NCBI RefSeq assembly: GCF_012933555.1
Contig: NZ_JABBPK010000001.1
Span: forward strand, 2,458,001 to 2,522,000
Direction of reading: 5' to 3'
Source of the DNA: Niallia alba
GTDB taxonomy: Bacteria; Bacillota; Bacilli; Bacillales; Cytobacillaceae
Length of the DNA stretch: 64,000 bases
A program made the translations under genes and the position numbers. The notes beneath the pieces were generated by a model. The model was not told the DNA's origin and made no database searches. It worked only from the letters and a program-made list of their open reading frames with translations. Below are positions 1 to 8,528 of this stretch, in pieces; the first letter of the stretch is position 1, and each line of letters opens with the position of its first letter.

Positions 1-2
1 CA

Positions 3-83
3 AGGAAAATAATAGGACAAGCTAGTAGCAAAGCCTATTTTTCTGATTTGATAGGAGAGTATTCAGTCATTATTTATAAATAA
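3..83 (+). CDS. C-terminal end of an upstream gene (partial)
   Basis: Frame 3 is open from the window edge for 26 codons and ends in TAA at 81-83, just ahead of a strong terminator. The fragment is too short to identify. The position before a terminator is the only reason to think it is a real gene end rather than chance. Confidence 0.4.
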   Translation, partial: RKIIGQASSKAYFSDLIGEYSVIIYK

Positions 84-107
84 ATGGTAATCTCATCAAA
101 ACTTCTT

Positions 108-160
108 AAACCATATTTTTCTGTGAATACACAGCAGGAAAATATGGTTTTTATTTGTTT
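108..160 (+). terminator. Rho-independent terminator
   Basis: Long stem AAACCATATTTT / AAAATATGGTTT with an inner CTGTG/CACAG pairing, followed by a T-rich run. It closes the upstream gene and separates it from the 178-aa gene. Confidence 0.75.
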
Positions 161-225
161 TTACAGAATTTTATATACTAACAGAAGTGAAGGATGAAAG
201 GAAATAAAAGAAAAGGAGATTTAGT

Positions 226-762
226 ATGTTAACATACCAGATTAGACTAGAAAGCCTATACACTAAAATGGCATACATCCTTTATAAATCGAGGCAAGTA
301 GGACGAAGTAATCTAGATGACGAAGTGGAGTCATACACTGATCTAAAATTAGTCCCAGTGATGCAATATGGAAATGAAATGTTAAAAGAAGGATTGATAG
401 AAGAAGATTTGGAATATATTTTCTCATTAAGAAAAATAGAATACAGTAAAAACCCAATTTACAGTGGGGATGATTTGAAATTAATAAGTATATGTTTTAA
501 GTACTTCATTCTCATCGCACAAGGTGATTATATGGAATTTAGCGATTTTAGTCGTTTAATTCTTCGTTATGAGAATGTTGAGAATAAACATTCATCTTTG
601 GTTCAGTCAATAAATAGTTTAGAAGATGCGGAAGAAAAGAAAGTTCCTATTAGTTATGAAGAATATCTTAATCAAGTGGAGGAGAGAAAAAACAGCAAAA
701 AACTCCTTTTATCTAAAGAAGACGTAGATCGATTGTTGTATCGTATGAATGAAGAAAAGTGA
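226..762 (+). CDS. Hypothetical 178-aa cytoplasmic protein
   Basis: I do not recognise this protein. The ATG at 226 has a good ribosome site (AAGGAG, about 8 nt upstream). The product is charged and mostly helical by composition, with no signal peptide, no membrane segment and no cysteine motif. The last 40 residues are rich in Glu and Lys. It is monocistronic: a terminator lies upstream, and the ISLre2 leader begins 5 bases after its stop codon. The IS may therefore have removed the original downstream context. Confidence 0.7.
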   Translation: MLTYQIRLESLYTKMAYILYKSRQVGRSNLDDEVESYTDLKLVPVMQYGNEMLKEGLIEEDLEYIFSLRKIEYSKNPIYSGDDLKLISICFKYFILIAQGDYMEFSDFSRLILRYENVENKHSSLVQSINSLEDAEEKKVPISYEEYLNQVEERKNSKKLLLSKEDVDRLLYRMNEEK

Positions 763-766
763 TTGA

Positions 767-952
767 TGTATGAGTAAAATGTTTGTGGGAGAATAAATAT
801 CCTTTTTGTCTAGTTGGGGGACGAGTCCCCCAACTAGACAAAAAGGCCACCAAGCGAAAGCGCGGTAGCTGGAAAAAATTAAGTATTAAAAAAGAGAGCT
901 TCCTTTTGTAAAGTAGAGTTTGACTAGAAAACTACGAAAAGGAGAGGCTCTC
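767..952 (+). promoter_or_regulatory. Structured 5' leader of ISLre2 copy 1
   Basis: The leader has four parts. First, a conserved 26-nt 5' end (767-792). Second, a perfect hairpin of about 22 bp at 801-846. Third, a conserved box CACCAAGCGAAAGCGCGGTA containing a GC-GAAA-GC tetraloop helix. Fourth, a second helix in which 894-912 (GAGAGC, TCCTTTTGTA) pairs with 933-952 (TACGAAAAGGA, GCTCTC). This last helix buries the GGAGAGG ribosome site directly before the ATG. The second copy keeps the same plan with different bases, so the structure appears to be selected. Control of transposase translation is an inference. Confidence 0.6.
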
Positions 953-2290
953 ATGAATCAATGTAACATAAAAATGCCATCATTAAAAGAATTGGAAAAA
1001 ACTTTATTTCGAACACTACAAATGACGTTTCAAGAAATCCTTATTCAAACGTTAGAAAATTGGGATCAAGAGATTGCCAAGCAACGAGACAAAAGAAGAT
1101 TTGCTTTACGTGATAAACGAGAAATACGATTAGATACAGCGTTTGGAGCTGTGGAGCTGAAGCGTAATTATTATTTTGATCGTGTGACTAAAAAATATAT
1201 TTGTCTATTAGATCACTATTTACAGTTTCAGGGGAATAAGGGATTTAGTCCGCTACTAGAAGAATGGGGGTTAGAACTAGCGACGAATGGCTCCTCCTAT
1301 CGAAAGGCGGTGGAAACGTTCGAACAATTTTTAGGCTATTCGGCGATGAGCCACGAAGCATTACGGCAACATCTTCTTCAAACAAGCGTACTTCCCGCTA
1401 AGGAAAAACGCCCTTTTCAAAAGGTATTGTTTGTCGAAGTAGATGGATTATATGTGAAGAGTCAAGAAAAGAAAAAGCGTGGATGGGAGTTGAAATTCGC
1501 CGCTGTACACGAGGGATGGAAAGAAAACGGAAAGCGAATCAGGCTCCGAAATAAAAGGCATTTTCTTTATGAAGGAAAAGAACCCTTTTGGGAAGCCTTT
1601 GAAACGTTCTTACAGAATCATTATGCGTATGATCCTACCCAAACCTTGCTTATTATTAATGGTGATGGAGCAGGCTGGATAACGGCATGTCGGGAGTATT
1701 TTCGGGAACGCGCCTTTTTCACCATGGATCGTTTTCATGTCGCTCGTTCGATGAAGCAACTAATGAAGAGCCATCCTCGATACCGCTACATGAAAAGAGC
1801 GTTAAGAAACTACCAGGTAGAAACATTACTTCTAGAGTTGAATAGCGCAGTAGGAACAATGGATACACCAGAAAAAGAAGAAAAACTAGAGCATTTCCTT
1901 GCCTTTTTAACGCATCATCAGGAAACCATAAAAGATTACCGTAGTTGGTTACAGGAAAAAGGTGTGGACACGACAGCGTATCGTCCAATGGGAAGTGCAG
2001 AGGCGATGATGAATCAATTAGCCAAACGATTAAAGAATGGAAGAGCATGGAGCAAAAAAGGAGTCATGAGCATGGCGCGCTTGTGGATTGGATTGAAGGA
2101 TGACCTATCCATCCAAACGATATATGGGAAATGGGAAAAAGCCACGGAAAAATCAAAGAAAGAGCATCGAGCGAAAAGAAAAATACCCACAAAATTAGTA
2201 ACAGAAACCGTGCGTCAGAACATGCCATACTTAAATCAAGCGATTGGAAAACCCGTTCACTTTGCCTTACAGGGATTAAAAGGTTTTTAA
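953..2290 (+). CDS. ISLre2 family transposase (UPF0236), copy 1
   Basis: This 445-aa protein matches the UPF0236/ISLre2 family, DNA-cutting transposases of Firmicutes. Acidic positions typical of the family sit in FVEVDGLY, INGDGAGW and MDRFHVARS. The C-terminal half has the HYRPMGSAE-like block (here AYRPMGSAEA) followed by AKRLKNGRAWS. I chose the ATG at 953 because GGAGAGG lies just upstream; a TTG at 920 would lie inside the leader helix. Length is identical to copy 2 and the reading frame is intact, so it may be active. The two proteins align end to end but are clearly diverged, so this is not a recent tandem copy. Confidence 0.9.
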   Translation: MNQCNIKMPSLKELEKTLFRTLQMTFQEILIQTLENWDQEIAKQRDKRRFALRDKREIRLDTAFGAVELKRNYYFDRVTKKYICLLDHYLQFQGNKGFSPLLEEWGLELATNGSSYRKAVETFEQFLGYSAMSHEALRQHLLQTSVLPAKEKRPFQKVLFVEVDGLYVKSQEKKKRGWELKFAAVHEGWKENGKRIRLRNKRHFLYEGKEPFWEAFETFLQNHYAYDPTQTLLIINGDGAGWITACREYFRERAFFTMDRFHVARSMKQLMKSHPRYRYMKRALRNYQVETLLLELNSAVGTMDTPEKEEKLEHFLAFLTHHQETIKDYRSWLQEKGVDTTAYRPMGSAEAMMNQLAKRLKNGRAWSKKGVMSMARLWIGLKDDLSIQTIYGKWEKATEKSKKEHRAKRKIPTKLVTETVRQNMPYLNQAIGKPVHFALQGLKGF

Positions 2291-2364
2291 AAAATGAGAG
2301 AATCAACAGTTGGAAGAACAAAACCAATTGGAAAGCGGATACAAACTTAGAGGTTTTACTTTAT

Positions 2365-2390
2365 AAAAAAGGGAGCTAAAAAAACTCCCC
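2365..2390 (-). terminator. Terminator between the convergent transposase genes
   Basis: GGGGAG-TTTTTTTAG-CTCCC followed by TTTTTT on the minus strand. The plus-strand tail is less T-rich. It would best stop the minus-strand transposase message. Confidence 0.55.
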
Positions 2391-2471
2391 TCTTATTTAG
2401 TTATATTTCCCACCTAAATGAAAGCGTTATCTAAACAATTTAGTTTTGTTTTTGTTCATTTCCTTCATTTT

Positions 2472-3809
2472 TTAAAAACCTCGTAAGGCTTGTAAAGCAT
2501 GGTATATCGGCTTTCCTTTTTGCCGATTTAAATATGATAAATTATTTCTTGTTAGCTCTCCGACTGAACTCTTTAACTTTTCCACATAATATTTTGGCTG
2601 AGAAACAGAAGCGGTTTGATCGTTAGGGTTAATTCGTCCTAAAATCGTCTTGATTTCTAATTCATCCTTCATACCAACCATAAAGTCAATAAATGCTTGT
2701 ATTCCTTTATCGCACCAGCTGCGGCCGTTTTTAAGCCGTTTAGCGAATACACTCATCGTTCCTTCCGCACTTCCCATTGGACGATAGTGGCTTGTGTCTA
2801 TGTCTTTTTCCTTCAACCATTCGCGATAATCTCCAAGGGCCTGAGGATATTTTGACAGCTGTTGTATGAACTCTTCTAACCGTTCTTCTTTCTTTTCGTT
2901 TTCAAGAGTACCAACTGCACTATTAAGTTCCACTAGGAATCCTTTCGCATCATATTGAGCCAGTTTCTTACGAATGACTCTATATCTCTTATGGCCTTTG
3001 AAAAGCGTTTTAACCTCACGAGCTACATGGAATCGGTCGATGACAAAGAATGCATTCTTATAGTGATCCTGACAAGCCGTAATCCACTGGGCTCCATCCC
3101 CATTAATTACGAGGTGATGTTCACTCGGATTGTAGTTGTAATTATCTATTAAGAACTGCTCAAATCCTTCCCAGAACGCTTCTTTACCTTTGTGGACATA
3201 GTGACGTTTTGCGATTAAGGATGTTCGTTTCCCGTTGACTATCCAGCCCTCATGTACGGAAGCAATCTTTTCTTCCCGCCCACGTCGTTTTCCACGTTGC
3301 CTTTTCACATATAGTCCGTCTACTTCTACAAAGAGCACTTTCCTCAATTGGTCGGTCGGCTTGACGAAAGTAACTTCTGTTTGTAGAAGGTGTTGACGAA
3401 TAGTCTCATGGCTGATTACTTTGTAACCTAGAAGTTTCTCAATCATGGAGGAAGCATGACGATAGGATGTACCTTGAACTGCCATTTCCATTGCCATCGT
3501 TTCAACTAGGGGACTGAAACCTTTTGACCCCTCAAACTCTAAATAGTGATCAAGGAGATAAACGTATCCACCCTTTTCCCTGTCCCTATAGTAATTCCGA
3601 TTGATGATAATAGAACCGAATGAAGTATCCATCTCTACGGCTCGCTTATCCTGAAGGTAAAATCTCTTTTTATCTCTATTTTCTGCAATCTGTTGATCCA
3701 TTTCTTCGAGTTGCTTCGTGAGAACTTCACCAAATGTCTTTTGAAGCATAACAAATAAATCTTTTTCCAGTTCTTTTAATGTGGGTAATTGTATGGTATC
3801 TTTTTTCAT
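2472..3809 (-). CDS. ISLre2 family transposase (UPF0236), copy 2
   Basis: Same family and same length (445 aa) as the gene facing it. Shared blocks include LFVEVDGLYVK, VINGDGAQWITAC, IDRFHVAREVK, HYRPMGSAEGTM and FAKRLKNGRSW. Both proteins end in a conserved Ala-Leu-(Gln)-Gly-Phe-type tail. I chose the ATG at 3809 because AGGAG sits immediately before it and the longer frame would run into the leader helix. The frame has no interruption. Sequence divergence from copy 1 argues for two independent insertions or an old duplication. Confidence 0.9.
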   Translation of the reverse strand: MKKDTIQLPTLKELEKDLFVMLQKTFGEVLTKQLEEMDQQIAENRDKKRFYLQDKRAVEMDTSFGSIIINRNYYRDREKGGYVYLLDHYLEFEGSKGFSPLVETMAMEMAVQGTSYRHASSMIEKLLGYKVISHETIRQHLLQTEVTFVKPTDQLRKVLFVEVDGLYVKRQRGKRRGREEKIASVHEGWIVNGKRTSLIAKRHYVHKGKEAFWEGFEQFLIDNYNYNPSEHHLVINGDGAQWITACQDHYKNAFFVIDRFHVAREVKTLFKGHKRYRVIRKKLAQYDAKGFLVELNSAVGTLENEKKEERLEEFIQQLSKYPQALGDYREWLKEKDIDTSHYRPMGSAEGTMSVFAKRLKNGRSWCDKGIQAFIDFMVGMKDELEIKTILGRINPNDQTASVSQPKYYVEKLKSSVGELTRNNLSYLNRQKGKPIYHALQALRGF

Positions 3810-3998
3810 AGGACTCCTCTTCCTTGTATTTGTGGTTTTCGCAGACTTTACTATACAAGAAGAGAGTCCTTTTTTCATTTGATTTTATTTTCCATCTACC
3901 GCACTTCCGTTTGGTGACCTGTTTCTCAATGGATGGATCTACGCCCCATCCATTGAGAAACAGGGTACAACATCTCCCACAAACATTTTACTCATACA
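3810..3998 (-). promoter_or_regulatory. Structured 5' leader of ISLre2 copy 2
   Basis: Read on the minus strand, the order of elements is the same as in copy 1. The 26-nt 5' end is identical. A perfect 19-20 bp hairpin follows (3918-3966) whose sequence is unrelated to that of copy 1. Next is the box CACCAAACGGAAGTGCGGTA, where the tetraloop helix is AC-GGAA-GT instead of GC-GAAA-GC. Last is a helix AGGACTC/GAGTCCT plus TCTTCTTGTAT/ATACAAGGAAGA that covers the ribosome site. Compensating changes in two helices support a real RNA structure. Confidence 0.6.
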
Positions 3999-4339
3999 GC
4001 AAAAACATGATAATAAATTATTCGAACAAAAGTTCTGTTTTTTGTTGACAGGTAACTAAGACAATAATAAACTAGATTTGAACAGAACGTATATTCGGGT
4101 ACAGGGAGAACTTATCAATAAGAAGGGGGTTAAAGAACATGATAGTGGAGTCAGCAGTTAAGCTTACTTAATAGAGAAAAAATTTTAATGAAAATCAAAA
4201 ACAAAAAGAAACAATATTTTCACTCCATTAAATATTTTGAAAATATAATAAAATTTCTTTCCAGTTCCTAAATATTTTGCTAAACTAATGAAGGGTATTT
4301 TTACATATTTAGTTGCTAACAGATAAGAGGTGTATATGG
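3999..4339 (+). promoter_or_regulatory. Promoter and long leader of the ABC exporter operon
   Basis: A sigma-A-like promoter fits at TTGACA (4045-4050), a 17-bp spacer and TAAACT (4068-4073). The leader of about 260 nt holds a 10-codon ORF with its own strong ribosome site (4139-4171) and a direct repeat TAAATATTTT (near 4227 and 4269). No clear terminator was seen after the short ORF. In B. subtilis the homologous bmrCD operon is preceded by a translated leader (bmrB) that mediates ribosome-dependent attenuation; similar control here is inference. Confidence 0.45.
4139..4171 (+). CDS. 10-codon leader ORF
   Basis: ATG at 4139 encodes MIVESAVKLT and stops at 4169-4171. AGAAGGGGG ends about 9 nt before the ATG, a stronger ribosome site than that of the exporter gene itself. 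It lies 168 nt upstream of that gene. It may be a leader peptide sensing translation, but its size makes a chance ORF possible. Confidence 0.4.
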   Translation: MIVESAVKLT

Positions 4340-6094
4340 TTGAAGGTTTTTTTAAATTTAAAATGGTATTTTATGCAGGAGAAGAAAGCATATCTAGGAG
4401 GAATTTCCCTATTGATTTTAGTTGCTGTACTGCAGCTAATTCCCCCAAGAATTGTTGGTATTGTTGTTGATCATATTCAGGGAAGAACACTGAATTGGTC
4501 CAATTTATTACAGTGGTTAGGAGTTTTAGTTGCTTCCGCATTAGCAATGTATGTGCTTCGCTATTATTGGCGGGTAATGATATTCGGCTCTGCTGTAAAG
4601 CTAGGGAAATTAATGAGAAATCAACTATATAGTCACTTTACGAAGATGTCTCAGTCCTTTTATCAACGAAATCGAACAGGAGACTTAATGGCCCATGCAA
4701 CAAATGATATTCAGGCGATTCAACAAACGGCAGGACAGGGAGTTCTTACTTTAGTAGATTCATTAGCAACTGGCGGATTTGTTATTATTGCAATGGCAAC
4801 TACAATTAGCTGGAAGCTTACGCTTATTTGTTTATTACCAATGCCGTTAATGGCTATCTTAACTAGTTATTATGGTTCTTTAATACATAAATATTTTCAT
4901 CAAGCGCAGGCTGCTTTTTCTTCCTTGAATGATAAGACACAGGAAAGTATTTCTGGCATAAAGGTATTAAAAACTTTCGGTCAAGAAAAAGAAGATGTAG
5001 AAGACTTTCGTAAATCTTCTCTTGATGTAGTGGATAAAAATATTAAAGTAGCTCGTGTGGATGCACTTTATGATCCTACAATCTCCATTATTGTCAGTAT
5101 TTCTTTCTTTTTAGCAATCGTTTTTGGTTCACGTTACGTTATTAATGGAGAGCTTAGTTTGGGGCAACTCGTTTCTTTTACCACTTATCTTGGTCTGCTT
5201 ATCTGGCCGATGCTGGCATTTGGATGGCTCTTTAATATTATGGAGAGAGGGAGAGCTTCGTATGATCGTGTCACGGCTTTGCTAGAAACAAAGGTTGATA
5301 TTATCAATCAGGCAAGTGCTATCAAAACGCCTCCAGCAGGGGATATTGTCTATGATTTGAAATCTTTCTCCTATAACAATAAAGTAGATGTTCTAAAAAG
5401 TATTCACTTTTGTTTGAAACGAGGGCAAACACTTGGGATCGTTGGGAAAACAGGAGCAGGGAAAACAACGCTCTTAAAATTGTTATTTAGAGAATACGAT
5501 CATTATAATGGAAAGATTATGATTAATGGAACGGAAATAAAAGAAATAGACTTGGATGCATTAAGAGTTTCGATTGGGTATGTGCCACAGGAACATTTTC
5601 TTTTTTCCGCTAGTGTTAGAGAAAATATTGCTTTCACTAATCCAAATGTTTCAGAGGAAGAAATCCATCAAGCGGCAGTCTTGGCAAATATTCATGAGGA
5701 TATCCTCGGGTTTACTGATGGATATGATACGGTAGTAGGTGAAAGAGGAGTTTCGCTATCTGGCGGTCAGAAGCAGCGTATTTCAATTGCACGTGCACTC
5801 CTTATGAATCCAGAAATACTAATATTAGATGACTCTTTATCAGCAGTTGATGCAAAAACAGAAGAAAGCATTCTGGAAGCTTTAAGAGCAAATAGAGAAG
5901 GGAAAACAACTATTATCACATCGCATCGATTAAGTGCTATTGAACATGCAGACCTTATCATTGTATTAGATGAAGGGCAAATTATTCAAAGTGGGGACCA
6001 TCAAAAGCTGGTAAAGGAAACTGGATGGTATAAAGAAATGTACCACCGCCAAGCTTTAGAAGTAATGGTCAGCATGGGGGATACAAATGGATAA
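4340..6094 (+). CDS. yheI: Heterodimeric multidrug ABC exporter, degenerate-site subunit (YheI/BmrC type)
   Basis: This is a membrane-spanning ABC half-exporter of 584 aa: six transmembrane helices, then an ATPase domain. Walker A GKTGAGKT is at 369-376, LSGGQ at 473-477 and the switch His in SHRLSAI. The catalytic Glu after Walker B is replaced by Asp (D498 in LILDDSLS), the mark of the degenerate site in heterodimers such as BmrC. I chose TTG 4340 because AAGAGGTG lies 7 nt upstream and the length then matches YheI. The partner gene overlaps its end by 8 bp. Substrate is unknown; drug efflux is the family role. Confidence 0.9.
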   Translation: MKVFLNLKWYFMQEKKAYLGGISLLILVAVLQLIPPRIVGIVVDHIQGRTLNWSNLLQWLGVLVASALAMYVLRYYWRVMIFGSAVKLGKLMRNQLYSHFTKMSQSFYQRNRTGDLMAHATNDIQAIQQTAGQGVLTLVDSLATGGFVIIAMATTISWKLTLICLLPMPLMAILTSYYGSLIHKYFHQAQAAFSSLNDKTQESISGIKVLKTFGQEKEDVEDFRKSSLDVVDKNIKVARVDALYDPTISIIVSISFFLAIVFGSRYVINGELSLGQLVSFTTYLGLLIWPMLAFGWLFNIMERGRASYDRVTALLETKVDIINQASAIKTPPAGDIVYDLKSFSYNNKVDVLKSIHFCLKRGQTLGIVGKTGAGKTTLLKLLFREYDHYNGKIMINGTEIKEIDLDALRVSIGYVPQEHFLFSASVRENIAFTNPNVSEEEIHQAAVLANIHEDILGFTDGYDTVVGERGVSLSGGQKQRISIARALLMNPEILILDDSLSAVDAKTEESILEALRANREGKTTIITSHRLSAIEHADLIIVLDEGQIIQSGDHQKLVKETGWYKEMYHRQALEVMVSMGDTNG

Positions 6095-7898
6095 GACAAT
6101 TAAACTGACGAGTGAACAGCAAAGAAAAGTATTATTTCGCTTATTGGGTTATATTAAACCACATAAAAAAGCGGTAATGATCGCTTTTGGTCTGTTATTA
6201 TTATCGACATTAGGAGAATTGGCAGGACCATATTTAATTAAAATCTTTATTGATGATTATTTAACACCAAGAAATTTAGAAGTACAGCCATTAATGGTAT
6301 TAGGAATAACCTATATTCTAATTCAGATAATGAATGTTGTAATCATGTATTTTCAATTATTTAAGTTTCAAGAAATTGCTTTATATATTATTCAACAGCT
6401 TCGAGTCGATGTGTTTACCAAGATTCATACACTTGGACTCCGCTATTTTGACAAAATACCGGCAGGAAGTATCGTCTCCAGAGTAACAAATGATACAGAA
6501 GCGATTAAAGATATGTTTGTCAGTGTCCTGGCAACATTTATCCAAAGTGGATTCATGATTTTTGGAATTATTATCGCTATGTTTGTTTTAAATGTTAAGC
6601 TAGGTGCTATCTGTTTAATTTTACTTCCAATTCTTGGATTTATCATCTATACGTATCGAAAATACAGTGCGAACTTCTATCAAGATATAAGAGAACGATT
6701 AAGCCAATTGAATGCAAAGCTTAGTGAATCTTTACAAGGGATGAACATAATCCAAGTCTTTAGACAAGAAAAGCGATTAAAAACTGAATTTGATGATATC
6801 AATACAAAGCACTATAATGCGGGAATGCGTAATATAAAGCTTGAAGGGCTATTGCTTAGACCAGCTATCGATCTTGTTTACGTTCTTGGGCTTATTTTTG
6901 TTTTAAGTTATTTTGGTATATCTTCGTTTGCGAATCCTATTGAAATTGGTGTGTTATATGCATTTGTAAGTTATTTGGACCGTTTTTTTGAACCTGTCAA
7001 TAATATGATGATGCGTTTATCCCTTTATCAGCAAGCTATCGTATCTGCGTTTCGCGTATTTACTGTTTTAGATGAAGAGGACGTAGAACCAAGCCTTGCT
7101 CTTAATAGGGAAAATAAAATCAAAAATGGTGTTATTGAATTTAAAAATGTTACTTTTTCATATGATGGTAAACAAGATGTTCTGAAAAACATTTCCTTTA
7201 CTGCTAGAGAAGGGGAAACGGTTGCTTTAGTAGGGCATACAGGAAGTGGTAAAAGTTCGATTGTAAATTTACTTATGAGGTTTTATGATTTTGGAAAAGG
7301 TGACATTCTTATTGATGGAAAATCATTAAAGTCTTTTAACAAGTCTGAATTACGGGAAAGAATGGGCTTGGTTCTTCAAGATCCATTTCTATTCTACGGG
7401 ACAGTAAAAGATAATATCCGTCTATATAATATGGAAACAACTGATGAAGAGGTAATCGAAGCAGCTAAATTTGTGCAAGCAAATCAATTCATTGAAAAAC
7501 TAGAAGATCAATATAACCATAAAGTGGTGGAAAGAGGTTCTGCTTTTTCAAGTGGTCAGCGTCAGCTCATCGCATTTGCCAGAACAATATTAACGAATCC
7601 GAAAGTCTTAATTTTGGATGAAGCGACAGCGAATATTGATACAGAAACAGAAGAAGCTATTCAATTCGCTCTATCGAAAATGCGCAAAGGCAGAACAACG
7701 ATAGCGATTGCCCATCGTCTTTCTACTATTCAAGATGCAGACTTAATTCTTGTTCTTCATAAAGGGAATATTGTGGAAAGAGGGAATCATCAACAGTTGC
7801 TTCAACAAAGAGGATTATATTATAAAATGTATCTTCTGCAAAATGGTGCAGCAGATTCTATTGAAGAAACAGTGGAGCATAAAGTAGAACTCACTTAA
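6087..7898 (+). CDS. yheH: Heterodimeric multidrug ABC exporter, catalytic subunit (YheH/BmrD type)
   Basis: Partner of the preceding gene, 603 aa, with the same six-helix plus ATPase layout. Walker A GHTGSGKS is at 383-390. Walker B ends in DE (E512), so this subunit supplies the catalytic Glu. Its signature is FSSGQ (487-491) instead of LSGGQ, the usual pairing in which one composite site is weakened. The H-loop is AHRLSTI. It is about 70 residues shorter than B. subtilis YheH and lacks that protein's long insertion after the first helix. ATG 6087 follows GGGGGA and overlaps yheI, so the two are probably translationally coupled. Confidence 0.9.
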   Translation: MDKTIKLTSEQQRKVLFRLLGYIKPHKKAVMIAFGLLLLSTLGELAGPYLIKIFIDDYLTPRNLEVQPLMVLGITYILIQIMNVVIMYFQLFKFQEIALYIIQQLRVDVFTKIHTLGLRYFDKIPAGSIVSRVTNDTEAIKDMFVSVLATFIQSGFMIFGIIIAMFVLNVKLGAICLILLPILGFIIYTYRKYSANFYQDIRERLSQLNAKLSESLQGMNIIQVFRQEKRLKTEFDDINTKHYNAGMRNIKLEGLLLRPAIDLVYVLGLIFVLSYFGISSFANPIEIGVLYAFVSYLDRFFEPVNNMMMRLSLYQQAIVSAFRVFTVLDEEDVEPSLALNRENKIKNGVIEFKNVTFSYDGKQDVLKNISFTAREGETVALVGHTGSGKSSIVNLLMRFYDFGKGDILIDGKSLKSFNKSELRERMGLVLQDPFLFYGTVKDNIRLYNMETTDEEVIEAAKFVQANQFIEKLEDQYNHKVVERGSAFSSGQRQLIAFARTILTNPKVLILDEATANIDTETEEAIQFALSKMRKGRTTIAIAHRLSTIQDADLILVLHKGNIVERGNHQQLLQQRGLYYKMYLLQNGAADSIEETVEHKVELT

Positions 7899-7930
7899 AA
7901 AAACAATCAATATAGTAAGTCTCATTTCAG

Positions 7931-8506
7931 AAAAAGAGGCTGGGACAAAACTAGATAGCCAATCTGTAAAGACGAACAATCTCTAATTTATCACTTAAAT
8001 AAAGGTTCCTTTTATACAATGGTTATTTATGTTTTTAAATATAGTCAAGTGTAAAAACTAATTCGTTCCATTGCGCTACAGAAACTCGCTTTCCGCGGGG
8101 AGCAACCTAAGCCTCCTCGGCTAAAGCCTGTGGGGTCTTAGGTTTTGCTCTACTTCCCGCAGGAGTCGAGTGTCTTCCGCTCCATTCCACTCTGTTTTTA
8201 AAGGCAATTCCCTAAAAAATATTGTTTTTTTAGAAAAAATGAATTAGTAGGAAATATGGAGCAGCCTGAATACACGTAGACTCCTATGGGAGCTGCGAGA
8301 AAGTCCGAGACCCTGCAGGCCATAGGCCGAAGCGGCTCGGCGCTCGCCCCATGGAAAGCGAAGTGTATTCAGGCTGCGGATATTAACACTAACTGTACTG
8401 AAACAGCCTTTTATAAAACTAATAAAACCCGAACAATCATTTAGGATTCTTTGATAGTTGTTCGGGTTTATCTATGACTGGAATACTTATTTCCCAGCCT
8501 CTTTTT
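7931..8506. repeat. Composite palindromic repeat, copy R1
   Basis: The ends are a perfect 15-bp inverted repeat (AAAAAGAGGCTGGGA at 7931, complement at 8492-8506). Inside are two unlike palindromic cores: 8066-8192, and 8261-8377 whose ends GCAGCCTGAATACAC/GTGTATTCAGGCTGC are complementary. A hairpin CCCGAACAA/TTGTTCGGG lies near 8428-8467. Related units occur at 50464-50808, 61559-61934 and 62122-62236. No ORF of note is inside. It lies between the exporter operon and a convergent gene and could also end transcription. Confidence 0.8.
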
Positions 8507-8528
8507 CCTCTTTTTCCTACTTATTCTT

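Larger units (their letters stand above)
767..3998. mobile_element. Pair of convergent ISLre2 (UPF0236) elements
   Basis: The outer edges are a perfect 26-bp inverted repeat (767-792 and 3973-3998). It is the shared 5' end of two elements facing each other. Each carries a structured leader and one 445-codon transposase gene. The genes converge on a 181-bp gap (2291-2471). I could not find matching right-end repeats in that gap, so the inner borders are undefined and may be lost or fused. A weak resemblance to the left end occurs near 2403-2425 (TTTCCCACC). No target duplication was recognised outside 767 and 3998. Confidence 0.7.

Noticed and set aside
1719-2048. 109-codon ORF antisense to the first transposase
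   Set aside because: Overlaps a complete transposase and has no sequence support of its own.
2417-2430. cre-like TGAAAGCGTTATCT
   Set aside because: It lies in the tail of an IS between convergent genes with no promoter; no gene to control.
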